A DNA stretch of 64,000 bases. Source: Streptomyces dioscori (GTDB taxonomy: Bacteria; Actinomycetota; Actinomycetes; Streptomycetales; Streptomycetaceae). Of the stretch, positions 49,534 through 56,651 are shown in pieces. A program made the position numbers and the translations under genes. Where the stretch lies: assembly GCF_003024195.1 (NCBI RefSeq), contig NZ_KZ679065.1, positions 1-64,000 on the forward strand, in the 5' to 3' direction. The notes beneath the pieces were generated by a model. The model had not been told where the DNA came from, searched no databases, and saw only the letters and a list, made by a program, of their open reading frames with translations. How positions within the stretch are numbered: position 1 is the stretch's first letter; every line of letters starts with the position of its first letter.

Positions 49534-49639
49534 GACCTGATGGTTGATGGTCACCTGCTGATGTCCGGCAGCCGGGACCTGGGGCCCGGGACCCGGTGCC
49601 CGAGAACGGTGTCGGACCCCTCTGAGACACTGGTCGGCG

Positions 49640-50809
49640 ATGACTGAGACAGCACCCGCGCGTGCCCGCGCCGAGATCGATCTGGCCGCCCTGAGGGCCA
49701 ATGTGCGGACCCTGCGCGCCCAGGCGCCGGCCGCCGCCCTCATGGCGGTGGTCAAGTCCGACGCGTACGGACACGGGGCCGTGCCGTGCGCCCGCGCGGC
49801 CCTGGACGCGGGCGCGACCTGGCTGGGCACGGCCACCCCCGAGGAGGCGCTGGCCCTCCGCGCGGCCGGGCTGCCGGGGCGGATCATGTGCTGGCTGTGG
49901 ACGCCGGGCGGGCCCTGGCGGGAGGCCGTCGACGCCGACCTGGACCTGGGGATCAGCGGGCTCTGGGCGCTGCGCGAGGCCGCCGAGGCCGCGCGCGCCG
50001 CAGGGCGTACCGCGCGCGTGCAGCTCAAGGCCGACACCGGACTCGGACGCAACGGCTGCCAGCCCGCAGACTGGGCCGAACTCGTCGCCGAGGCACGGCG
50101 GGCCGAGGCCGAGGGCCTGGTCGCCGTCACCGGCCTGTGGTCGCACTTCGCCTGCGCCGACGAACCGGGGCACCCCTCCATCGCCGCCCAGCTCACCCTC
50201 TTCCGCGAGATGCTGGCCCACGCGGAGGGAGCGGGGCTGCGCCCCGAGGTGCGGCACATCGCCAACTCGCCCGCCACGCTCACGCTTCCCGAGTCCCACT
50301 TCGACCTCGTACGGACCGGGATCGCCACGTACGGCATCTCGCCAAGCCCCGAGCTGGGCACCTCCGCCGACCTCGGGCTGCGGCCCGTGATGACCCTCTG
50401 GGCCTCGCTCGCGCTGGTGAAGCACGTGCCCGCGGGCCACGGCGTGAGTTACGGACACCACTACGTCACCGCAGGCGACACGACCCTCGGCCTCGTGCCC
50501 GTCGGGTACGCGGACGGCGTCCCGCGCCACGCCTCCGGCACCGGACCCGTCCTGGTGGGCGGCAAGTGGCGGACGGTCGCGGGGCGCGTCGCGATGGACC
50601 AGTTCGCGGTCGACCTCGGCGGGGACGAACCGCCGGTCGGCGAGCGGGCGGTCCTCTTCGGGCCCGGCGACCACGGCGAGCCCACCGCCGAGGACTGGGC
50701 CCGCGCCGCGGGCACGATCGCGTACGAGATCGTCACCCGCATCGGAACCCGCGTACCGCGCGTCTACGTGGATGACCTGGATGACGTGGATGACTACGTG
50801 AACGAGTAA
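49640..50809 (+). CDS. alr: Alanine racemase
   Basis: 389 residues. The PLP lysine is K39 in MAVVKSDAYGHG. The second catalytic Tyr lies in HGVSYGHHYVT. LVPVGYADGVPRHASG and VAGRVAMDQFAVDLG are conserved. It makes D-alanine for the wall. The C-terminus VDDLDDVDDYVNE is an acidic repeat from GTGGATGAC-like codons. GACACT lies 8 nt before the ATG with no ribosome binding site, a weak leaderless candidate. Confidence 0.97.
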   Translation: MTETAPARARAEIDLAALRANVRTLRAQAPAAALMAVVKSDAYGHGAVPCARAALDAGATWLGTATPEEALALRAAGLPGRIMCWLWTPGGPWREAVDADLDLGISGLWALREAAEAARAAGRTARVQLKADTGLGRNGCQPADWAELVAEARRAEAEGLVAVTGLWSHFACADEPGHPSIAAQLTLFREMLAHAEGAGLRPEVRHIANSPATLTLPESHFDLVRTGIATYGISPSPELGTSADLGLRPVMTLWASLALVKHVPAGHGVSYGHHYVTAGDTTLGLVPVGYADGVPRHASGTGPVLVGGKWRTVAGRVAMDQFAVDLGGDEPPVGERAVLFGPGDHGEPTAEDWARAAGTIAYEIVTRIGTRVPRVYVDDLDDVDDYVNE

Positions 50810-50872
50810 CAAGCGGGGTATCCGCATGAGTGCGGAGCACGGCACTGCACGGCATGCACGGCACCCGTACAG

Positions 50873-50899
50873 GACGAAGAAGACGAAGAAGACGAAGAA
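50873..50899 (+). repeat. GACGAAGAA tandem repeat
   Basis: Three perfect 9-bp copies directly before the GAGGAG ribosome binding site of the hydrolase gene. The resulting purine-rich leader could modulate translation or be a slippage site. Confidence 0.8.
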
Positions 50900-50911
50900 G
50901 AGGAGCGGTTC

Positions 50912-52162
50912 GTGAGCGAGAGCAGCGCGGAGGCAGCGGTGGAAGCGGCCACGGCCGCGACCTCGGCACTCTCCGCGGCCGGGCCCGCGAACTGGCGCAG
51001 GGCAGGCGTCGCAGGCGCCGCGATAGGCGTGGTCGCCGCGGGCGCCGCCGCCGGAGTCGCCATAGAGCGGCTCACGGTCGGCCGCGGAATGCGCAGGAAG
51101 GCGCGGCTCGCCCTCGACTCGGCCGGTCCGTACGGGGCATTGCGCGGGATGCCGGGCAAGGCCGCCGCGGACGACGGCACCGAGCTGTACTACGAGGTCG
51201 ACGAGGTGGAGACCGACACCGCGCTGGCCCCACGCCGCCGCCGGCTCTTCGGCCGCAAGGCGCCCGCCCCCGTCACCGTCGTCTTCAGCCACGGCTACTG
51301 CCTCAGCCAGGACTCCTGGCACTTCCAGCGGGCCGCGCTGCGCGGAGTCGTCCGGACCGTCCACTGGGACCAGCGCAGCCACGGGCGCTCCGGGCGGGGC
51401 GTGGCCCAGGTCCGGGACGACCAGCCGGTCACCATCGACCAGCTGGGCCGGGACCTGAAAGCCGTCATCGACGCGGCGGCGCCCGAGGGGCCACTCGTGC
51501 TCGTCGGCCACTCGATGGGCGGCATGACGATGATGGCCCTGGCCGACCAGTACCCCGCCCTGATCCGCGACCGCGTCGTCGGCGTGGCGCTCGTCGGTAC
51601 GTCGTCCGGGCGGCTCGGCGAGGTCAACTTCGGGCTGCCCGTCGCGGGCGTCAACGCGGTGCGGCGGATCCTGCCCGGCGTGCTGAAGGCGCTCGGGCAG
51701 CGGGCCGAACTGGTGGAGCGCGGGCGGCGGGCCACCGCGGACCTGTTCGCGGGGATCATCAAGCGGTACTCGTTCGCGTCCCGGGACATCGACCCGGCGG
51801 TCGCGCGGTTCGCGGAGCGGCTCATCGAGGCCACGCCCATCGACGTGGTCGCCGAGTTCTACCCGGCGTTCACCGACCACGACAAGACCGAGGCGCTCGC
51901 GTACTTCGCCGATCTGCCCGTGCTCGTACTCGCCGGGGTCAAGGACCTCGTGACGCCGAGCGAGCACAGCGAGTCCATCGCCGATCTGCTCCCCGACGCC
52001 GAGCTGGTGCTCGTTCCGGACGCCGGGCACCTCGTGATGCTGGAGCATCCGGAGGTCGTCATAGACCGGCTCGCCGACCTGCTCACCCGCGTCGGCGCCG
52101 TGCCCGCAGGGGCTACCGTTGGTGGCTATGGAAGCACCAGCAGCACCGCGCAACCCGGCTGA
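50912..52162 (+). CDS. Alpha/beta hydrolase, membrane-anchored
   Basis: 416 residues from GTG 50912. An Ala-rich N-terminus with one membrane segment (VAGAAIGVVAAGAAAGVAI, about 31-49) precedes a hydrolase domain from about 125 (VTVVFSHGYCLSQDSWHFQ). The nucleophile is S201 in GHSMGGMTMM; Asp in LAGVKDLVTPSEHSE and His in DAGHLVMLEH complete the triad. Substrate unknown. It overlaps tsaE by 35 bp. Confidence 0.9.
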   Translation: MSESSAEAAVEAATAATSALSAAGPANWRRAGVAGAAIGVVAAGAAAGVAIERLTVGRGMRRKARLALDSAGPYGALRGMPGKAAADDGTELYYEVDEVETDTALAPRRRRLFGRKAPAPVTVVFSHGYCLSQDSWHFQRAALRGVVRTVHWDQRSHGRSGRGVAQVRDDQPVTIDQLGRDLKAVIDAAAPEGPLVLVGHSMGGMTMMALADQYPALIRDRVVGVALVGTSSGRLGEVNFGLPVAGVNAVRRILPGVLKALGQRAELVERGRRATADLFAGIIKRYSFASRDIDPAVARFAERLIEATPIDVVAEFYPAFTDHDKTEALAYFADLPVLVLAGVKDLVTPSEHSESIADLLPDAELVLVPDAGHLVMLEHPEVVIDRLADLLTRVGAVPAGATVGGYGSTSSTAQPG

Positions 52163-52655
52163 CCCCGGTGTCGTGACCGCGGAGATCGTCGTCAACTCGC
52201 CCGAACAGATGAAGGAGTTGGGGCGCAGACTCGCCAAGCTCCTGCGGGCCGGGGACCTCGTGATGCTCACCGGCGAACTGGGCGCGGGCAAGACCACGCT
52301 GACGCGCGGGCTCGGGGAAGGGCTCGGGGTCCGGGGCGCGGTCACCTCGCCGACGTTCGTGATCGCCCGCGTGCACCCCCCGCTCGGGGGCGGGCCGCCG
52401 CTCGTCCACGTCGACGCGTACCGCCTGGGCGGCGGGCTCGACGAGATGGAGGACCTCGACCTCGACGTGTCGCTGTCCGACTCCGTGATCGTCGTGGAGT
52501 GGGGCGAGGGGAAGGTCGAGGAGCTGACGGACGACCGGCTGCATCTGCTGATCCACCGGGCCGTGGGGGACACCACGGACGAGGTGCGGCATGTCGCCGT
52601 GACCGGGGTGGGGGAGCGGTGGGGGGCCGTGGACCTGGGTGCGCTCTCCGCCTGA
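52128..52655 (+). CDS. tsaE: tRNA threonylcarbamoyladenosine biosynthesis ATPase TsaE
   Basis: 175 residues from ATG 52128, inside the end of the hydrolase gene. P-loop GELGAGKTT at 49-57, then TRGLGEGLGVRGAVTSPTFV and HVDAYRLGGGLDEMEDLDLD are TsaE hallmarks. It cooperates with TsaB and TsaD (54030, 55176) in t6A37 formation. TACCGT lies 8 nt before the ATG, a possible leaderless second start besides read-through. Confidence 0.96.
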   Translation: MEAPAAPRNPADPGVVTAEIVVNSPEQMKELGRRLAKLLRAGDLVMLTGELGAGKTTLTRGLGEGLGVRGAVTSPTFVIARVHPPLGGGPPLVHVDAYRLGGGLDEMEDLDLDVSLSDSVIVVEWGEGKVEELTDDRLHLLIHRAVGDTTDEVRHVAVTGVGERWGAVDLGALSA

Positions 52656-52818
52656 GGCGATTGGGTGACTAGGCGCTGAAGCGCTGCGGCTCTGCGGCTC
52701 TGCGGCTCTGAGCCCGGGGGGCAGGGTTCGGTTTGTACGTTCGCCCCAACATTCCGACAGGGTGTCGGGAAGATGTTGCGGCGGGGGGCTTCGGCGTGTT
52801 CACATGGGCGGAGGAGTT

Positions 52819-52836
52819 GGTTAGGTCTACCTAACC
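52819..52836. promoter_or_regulatory. Iron-box-like palindrome
   Basis: GGTTAGGT (52819-52826), CT, ACCTAACC (52829-52836). It shares TTAGGT/ACCTAA half-sites with DtxR/DmdR iron boxes (consensus TTAGGTTAGGCTAACCTAA), matching 14 of 19 positions. It is 34 bp upstream of the small ORF. Confidence 0.55.
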
Positions 52837-52869
52837 ATGTCTGCTCCCGGAGCTCTTCAGGAGGCCGCG

Positions 52870-53058
52870 ATGCCTGCGTCTGCGTCTGCGTCTGCGTCGG
52901 AACGTGTTCCTTCCAGGGGTGGTGGGGTTTCGGTGTCGGTGGGGGAGTTGCTTGCCGTGGGTGGGCTTGTGCGGGCTGTGTCTGTGCCGCCGCCTGCGCC
53001 TGCGCCTGTGCCTGCGCCTGCGGCGGCTGTTCGGGAGGGGCGGCGGCGGGCGGCCTAG
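52870..53058 (+). CDS. Candidate small protein behind an iron-box-like site
   Basis: 62 residues from ATG 52870, chosen over ATG 52837 because AGGAGG lies 5 nt before it. It starts MPASASASASERVPSRGG, has a central VSVGELLAVGGLVRAVSV and a Pro/Ala repeat tail ending REGRRRAA. Codon use (many T-ending codons such as CCT, TCT and CTT) differs from neighbouring genes, so it may be fast-evolving, transferred or not coding. No family recognised. Confidence 0.4.
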   Translation: MPASASASASERVPSRGGGVSVSVGELLAVGGLVRAVSVPPPAPAPVPAPAAAVREGRRRAA

Positions 53059-53079
53059 GGTCGTTTGCGGGTGCGGGTC

Positions 53080-53279
53080 CGGTGGGGGTCGGCCGCGCCG
53101 TTCCCCGCGCCCCTTGGGGGCTGCGCCCCTTGGGGGCTGCGCCCCCCGAAAAGACTGCGCCGTTCCCCGCGCCCCTAAAGACAAAAGACTGCGCCGTTCC
53201 CCGCGCCCCTAAAGACAAAAGACTGCGCCGTTCCCCGCGCCCCGCCAAGGCGAAAGACTGCGCCGTTCCCCGCGCCCCT
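53080..53279 (+). repeat. GTTCCCCGCGCCCCT repeat locus h (5 units)
   Basis: A GGTGGGGGTCGGCCGCGCC lead unit with two GGGGGCTGCGCCCC palindromes, then four GACTGCGCC units about 34 bp apart. Linkers are TAAAGACAAAA or CCAAGGCGAAA. It lies between the small ORF and the converging 53326 gene. Confidence 0.9.
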
Positions 53280-53325
53280 GTTGGGGCTCGGGCGGGTGGG
53301 TGGGTATGCGGGTGGATTGAGTCGG

Positions 53326-53892
53326 TTAGTTGATTACCGTGATCCTTGTGCCGATCGTGGCGAAGTCCCACATCGCCGCCCCGGCACCCCGCGGCTCGCG
53401 GATCGCGCCCAGTTTGCGGGCCGGGTCAGGGGGCGTCACCGAGCCGTCCACCGCCGCGCTGAAGCCGATCGCGATGCCGTCCAGGCTGGCGAAGCGGACC
53501 ACGTGTTCGACGGCCACACCGTCGGAGCCGACGATCGTCCCGGAGCGTGACGTGACGACGTACCGGGCGGGCAGCGGATCGACCGTACCGGGGCTGACCC
53601 GGAACGTGAGCCTGACCCGGTCGCCCTCGTCGACCAGCCACACCCGGTCGTCGTCCAGCGAGTACACGACCCGCTGACCGGTGCCCGAGCCGCCGGGCAG
53701 AGCGGTCGGGTGGTTCTTGTCCCGGGGGGCCTTCGACGTCGTGGCCGGCAAGGACTCGGCGGCCCGCGGGGCGGACAGGTCGGCCGGTGCGTACGCCGAG
53801 GCCTGGTAGGTGAGGAAGCCGATCACGGCGAGCGCCACCGCGGCGAGCCCGGCCACGATTCCCGAGCTGCTCCGAATCACCTGGGTGCCCAC
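53326..53892 (-). CDS. Membrane-anchored hypothetical protein
   Basis: 188 residues from GTG 53892. Other in-frame starts (TTG 53916, GTG 53880) are possible. One N-terminal membrane segment (GIVAGLAAVALAVIGFLTYQ) is followed by a Pro/Ser linker and an extracellular part with VVYSLDDDRVWLVDEGDRVR, then LTFRVSPGTVDPLPARYVV. No family recognised. It lies convergent to the tsaE side and divergent from tsaB. Confidence 0.75.
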   Translation of the reverse strand: MGTQVIRSSSGIVAGLAAVALAVIGFLTYQASAYAPADLSAPRAAESLPATTSKAPRDKNHPTALPGGSGTGQRVVYSLDDDRVWLVDEGDRVRLTFRVSPGTVDPLPARYVVTSRSGTIVGSDGVAVEHVVRFASLDGIAIGFSAAVDGSVTPPDPARKLGAIREPRGAGAAMWDFATIGTRITVIN

Positions 53893-54017
53893 CTCTCGTA
53901 CGATCCTCGGTCTCAAGGTTTTCGATCTTGTACGGTATTTGTCCGTGTTGTGACGTTGTGACGTTAGCAGCAGGTACCCGCCGGATTGAGGCGGCCGTAC
54001 GCCGGGTCCGGGCGCCG

Positions 54018-54023
54018 TAGGCT
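54018..54023 (+). promoter_or_regulatory. -10 box of a probable leaderless tsaB promoter
   Basis: TAGGCT, then GTTCGC, then GTG 54030. The box is identical to that of glmS. Confidence 0.55.
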
Positions 54024-54029
54024 GTTCGC

Positions 54030-54689
54030 GTGCTCTTGCTCGCTCTGGATACCGCCACCCCCGCCGTCACCGCCGCGCTGCACGACGGCACGTCCGTCGT
54101 CGCCGCCCACAGCCAGGTGGACGCGCGTCGGCACGGGGAACTGCTCCTGCCGGCCGTCGACCGGGTGCTCACCGAGGCCGGGCTGCGGCTCGACGCCGTC
54201 ACCGGCATCGTCGTCGGCGTGGGCCCCGGCCCGTACACCGGGCTCAGAGTCGGTCTGATGACCGCCGACACGTTCGGGCTCGCGCTCGGCGTCCCCGTGT
54301 ACGGACTGTGCACGCTCGACGGCCTCGCGTACGCCGCCGGGGGTGCGGCGGGGATCGAGGGACCCTTCGTCGTCGCCACCGACGCCCGCCGCAAAGAGGT
54401 CTACTGGGCGCGGTACGCGGACTCCCGTACGCGGCTCACCGAACCCGCCGTGGACCGGCCCGGGGAGCTGGACATCGGCGGGCTGCCCGCCGTGGGCGCG
54501 GGCGCGCTGCTCTACCCGGACACCTTCCCGGACGCCCGCGAGCCCGAGCACGTGTCGGCGGCATCGCTCGCCTCCCTCGCGGCGGAGCGGCTGGCCGCAG
54601 GTGAGGAGATGGAGGCGCCCCGGCCGCTCTATCTGCGCCGGCCCGACGCCCAGGTGCCCAAGAACTACAAGGTGGTCACCCCCAAGTGA
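54030..54689 (+). CDS. tsaB: tRNA threonylcarbamoyladenosine biosynthesis protein TsaB
   Basis: 219 residues from GTG 54030: LLLALDTATPAVTAALHDG, then VVGVGPGPYTGLRVGLMTAD and PFVVATDARRKEVYWARY. TsaB pairs with TsaD as a non-catalytic scaffold. The stop overlaps rimI by 4 nt (GTGA). Confidence 0.97.
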   Translation: MLLLALDTATPAVTAALHDGTSVVAAHSQVDARRHGELLLPAVDRVLTEAGLRLDAVTGIVVGVGPGPYTGLRVGLMTADTFGLALGVPVYGLCTLDGLAYAAGGAAGIEGPFVVATDARRKEVYWARYADSRTRLTEPAVDRPGELDIGGLPAVGAGALLYPDTFPDAREPEHVSAASLASLAAERLAAGEEMEAPRPLYLRRPDAQVPKNYKVVTPK

Positions 54690-55183
54690 CGACCGCGGTG
54701 CTGCGCGAGATGCGCTGGTGGGACATCGAGCCCGTACTGGAACTGGAGAAGGACCTCTTCCCCGAGGACGCCTGGTCACGGGGCATGTTCTGGTCCGACC
54801 TGGCCCACGCGCGAGGCCCCGAGGCGACCCGGCGGTACGTGGTGGCGGAGGACGGCGGGGTGATCGTCGGATACGGGGGCCTGGCCGCCGCCGGTGACGC
54901 CGGAGACGTACAGACCATCGCCGTCGCCCGCGAGCACTGGGGCACCGGGCTCGGCGCACTGATCCTGACCGAACTGCTGCGGGCCGCGACCGCCTTCGAG
55001 TGCGCCGAGGTGCTGCTCGAATGCCGGGTCGACAACATCCGCGCCCAGAAGCTCTACGAGCGCTTCGGCTTCGAGGCGATCGGCTTCCGGCGCGGCTACT
55101 ACCAGCCGGGCAACGTGGACGCGCTCGTGATGCGCCTCAACGACCCGTCAACTTCCGTAAAAGGAACCGAGATCAATGGCTGA
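54686..55183 (+). CDS. rimI: Ribosomal-protein-alanine N-acetyltransferase RimI
   Basis: 165 residues from GTG 54686. GNAT fold: WDIEPVLELEKDLFPEDAWS, the acetyl-CoA loop IAVAREHWGTGLGALIL, and the C-terminal EVLLECRVDNIRAQKLYERF, GFEAIGFRRGYYQPG. RimI acetylates S18. It sits between tsaB and tsaD as in many actinobacteria. It overlaps tsaD by 8 nt. Confidence 0.95.
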   Translation: MTTAVLREMRWWDIEPVLELEKDLFPEDAWSRGMFWSDLAHARGPEATRRYVVAEDGGVIVGYGGLAAAGDAGDVQTIAVAREHWGTGLGALILTELLRAATAFECAEVLLECRVDNIRAQKLYERFGFEAIGFRRGYYQPGNVDALVMRLNDPSTSVKGTEING

Positions 55184-56291
55184 CGAACCTCTCGTCCTCG
55201 GCATCGAGACCTCCTGCGACGAGACCGGCGTCGGCATCGTCCGCGGGACGACCCTCCTCGCGGACGCGATCGCCTCCAGCGTCGACGAGCACGCGCGCTT
55301 CGGCGGGGTGGTGCCCGAGGTCGCCTCCCGCGCGCACCTGGAGGCGATGGTGCCGACCATCGAGCGGGCGCTGAAGGAGGCCGGGGTCAGCGCGCGCGAC
55401 CTCGACGGCATCTCCGTCACCGCCGGGCCCGGACTCGCGGGCGCGCTGCTCGTCGGGGTCTCGGCGGCGAAGGCGTACGCGTACGCGCTGGGGAAGCCGC
55501 TCTACGGGGTGAACCACCTGGCCTCCCACATCTGTGTGGACCAGCTGGAGCACGGGCCGCTGCCCGAGCCGACGATGGCCCTGCTCGTCTCCGGCGGCCA
55601 CTCCTCGCTGCTGCTGTCCTCGGACATCACCAGTGACGTACGGCCGATGGGCGCGACGATCGACGACGCGGCGGGCGAGGCCTTCGACAAGATCGCCCGT
55701 GTGCTCAATCTCGGGTTCCCCGGCGGTCCCGTCATCGACCGCTACGCGAAGGAGGGCGACCCGCGTGCCATCGCCTTCCCGCGCGGGCTCACCGGGCCGC
55801 GCGATGCCGCGTACGACTTCTCCTTCTCCGGGCTGAAGACCGCCGTGGCCCGGTGGATCGAGGCGAAGCGGGCGGCCGGCGAGGACGTGCCCGTGCGCGA
55901 TGTGGCCGCGTCCTTCCAGGAAGCCGTGGTGGACGTCCTCACCCGCAAGGCCGTACGGGCCTGTCGTGACGAGGGCGTCGACCATCTGATGATCGGTGGC
56001 GGCGTGGCGGCCAACTCGCGGCTGCGGGTGCTCGCGCAGGAGCGGTGCGAGGCGGCGGGGATCACGTTGCGGGTGCCGCGGCCGAAGCTGTGCACGGACA
56101 ACGGGGCGATGGTCGCTGCGCTGGGCGCGGAGATGGTGGCTCGGGGGCGGGACGCGTCCGATTGGGATCTGTCGGCGGACTCGTCGTTGCCCGTCACCGA
56201 TCCGCATGTGCCGGGGCGTTCCCATGCGCATGGGCACTCTCACTCCCACGATCATGTGCATGAGGTCAGCAAGGGCAATCTGTACTCATGA
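55176..56291 (+). CDS. tsaD: tRNA N6-threonylcarbamoyltransferase TsaD
   Basis: 371 residues, somewhat long. ASKHA fold: LVLGIETSCDETGVGIV, metal ligands H114 and H118 in GVNHLASHICVD, LLVSGGHSSLLL, and GGGVAANSRLRVL. After the domain comes a His-rich tail (SHAHGHSHSHDHVHE, about 349-365) that looks metal-binding and is not in short TsaD proteins. The stop overlaps the next gene by 4 nt. Confidence 0.97.
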   Translation: MADEPLVLGIETSCDETGVGIVRGTTLLADAIASSVDEHARFGGVVPEVASRAHLEAMVPTIERALKEAGVSARDLDGISVTAGPGLAGALLVGVSAAKAYAYALGKPLYGVNHLASHICVDQLEHGPLPEPTMALLVSGGHSSLLLSSDITSDVRPMGATIDDAAGEAFDKIARVLNLGFPGGPVIDRYAKEGDPRAIAFPRGLTGPRDAAYDFSFSGLKTAVARWIEAKRAAGEDVPVRDVAASFQEAVVDVLTRKAVRACRDEGVDHLMIGGGVAANSRLRVLAQERCEAAGITLRVPRPKLCTDNGAMVAALGAEMVARGRDASDWDLSADSSLPVTDPHVPGRSHAHGHSHSHDHVHEVSKGNLYS

Positions 56292-56542
56292 GTGTGGCGT
56301 TGATGTGGGAGGCGCGGGCCGCCGAGGGGCGGGGGGAGGAACTGCTCGCGTGGGTGCGGGAGCAGGACCTCCCGGCGCGGCCCCTGCGGCGGGAGGTCCT
56401 GCGGGCTCCGGGGGAGCGGGTGCTTGTCATCACGTGGTGGGATGCCGCGTACGACGACCCGCTTCCTGAGCTTCCGGAGCCGGCTGGTGGGTTGGTTGCC
56501 CGAACCGTTCATCGGTGGCGGTTCGAGTCCGTCGAGGGGTAG
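56288..56542 (+). CDS. Small hypothetical protein after tsaD
   Basis: 84 residues starting in the tsaD stop (ATGA). Starts MSVALMWEARAAEGRGEELL and has VLVITWWDAAYDDPLPELPE, then VHRWRFESVEG. The WEARA…W pattern recalls ABM-like monooxygenase folds, but this is not certain. It is coexpressed with tsaD. Confidence 0.75.
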   Translation: MSVALMWEARAAEGRGEELLAWVREQDLPARPLRREVLRAPGERVLVITWWDAAYDDPLPELPEPAGGLVARTVHRWRFESVEG

Positions 56543-56570
56543 GGGCCGCCTCCGGCGGTTGGTTGTCGGG

Positions 56571-56651
56571 TGCGGGTCCGGTGGGGGCTGGTCGCGCAGT
56601 TCCCCGCGCCCCTCCGAAGACGAAAGGCTGCGCCGTTCCCCGCGCCCCTTA
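56571..56651 (+). repeat. GTTCCCCGCGCCCCT repeat locus i (2 units)
   Basis: One GGTGGGGGCTGGTCGCGCAG unit and one GGCTGCGCC unit. The final CCCCTTA supplies the TAA stop of the GH3 gene (56649-56651, minus strand). Confidence 0.88.

Larger units (their letters stand above)
52656..53325. other. Gap between tsaE and the 53326 gene
   Basis: 670 bp holding a tandem CTGCGGCT microsatellite near 52684, the DtxR-like palindrome at 52819-52836, the small ORF 52870-53058 and repeat locus h. Elsewhere nothing is supported. Confidence 0.5.

Noticed and set aside
52837..52869. ATG 52837 as the start of the small ORF
   Set aside because: It abuts the palindrome with no ribosome binding site within 20 nt, while ATG 52870 has AGGAGG at 5 nt.
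53080..53279. Locus h as a coding region (frames with Pro/Arg repeats)
   Set aside because: The frames consist only of translated repeat units and have no ribosome binding site.
49442..53371. Open frame of about 1300 codons on the minus strand across alr, hydrolase and tsaE
   Set aside because: It is antisense to four well-supported genes, has Arg/Pro/His-rich low-complexity content and crosses repeat locus h. Long antisense frames are expected at this GC content.
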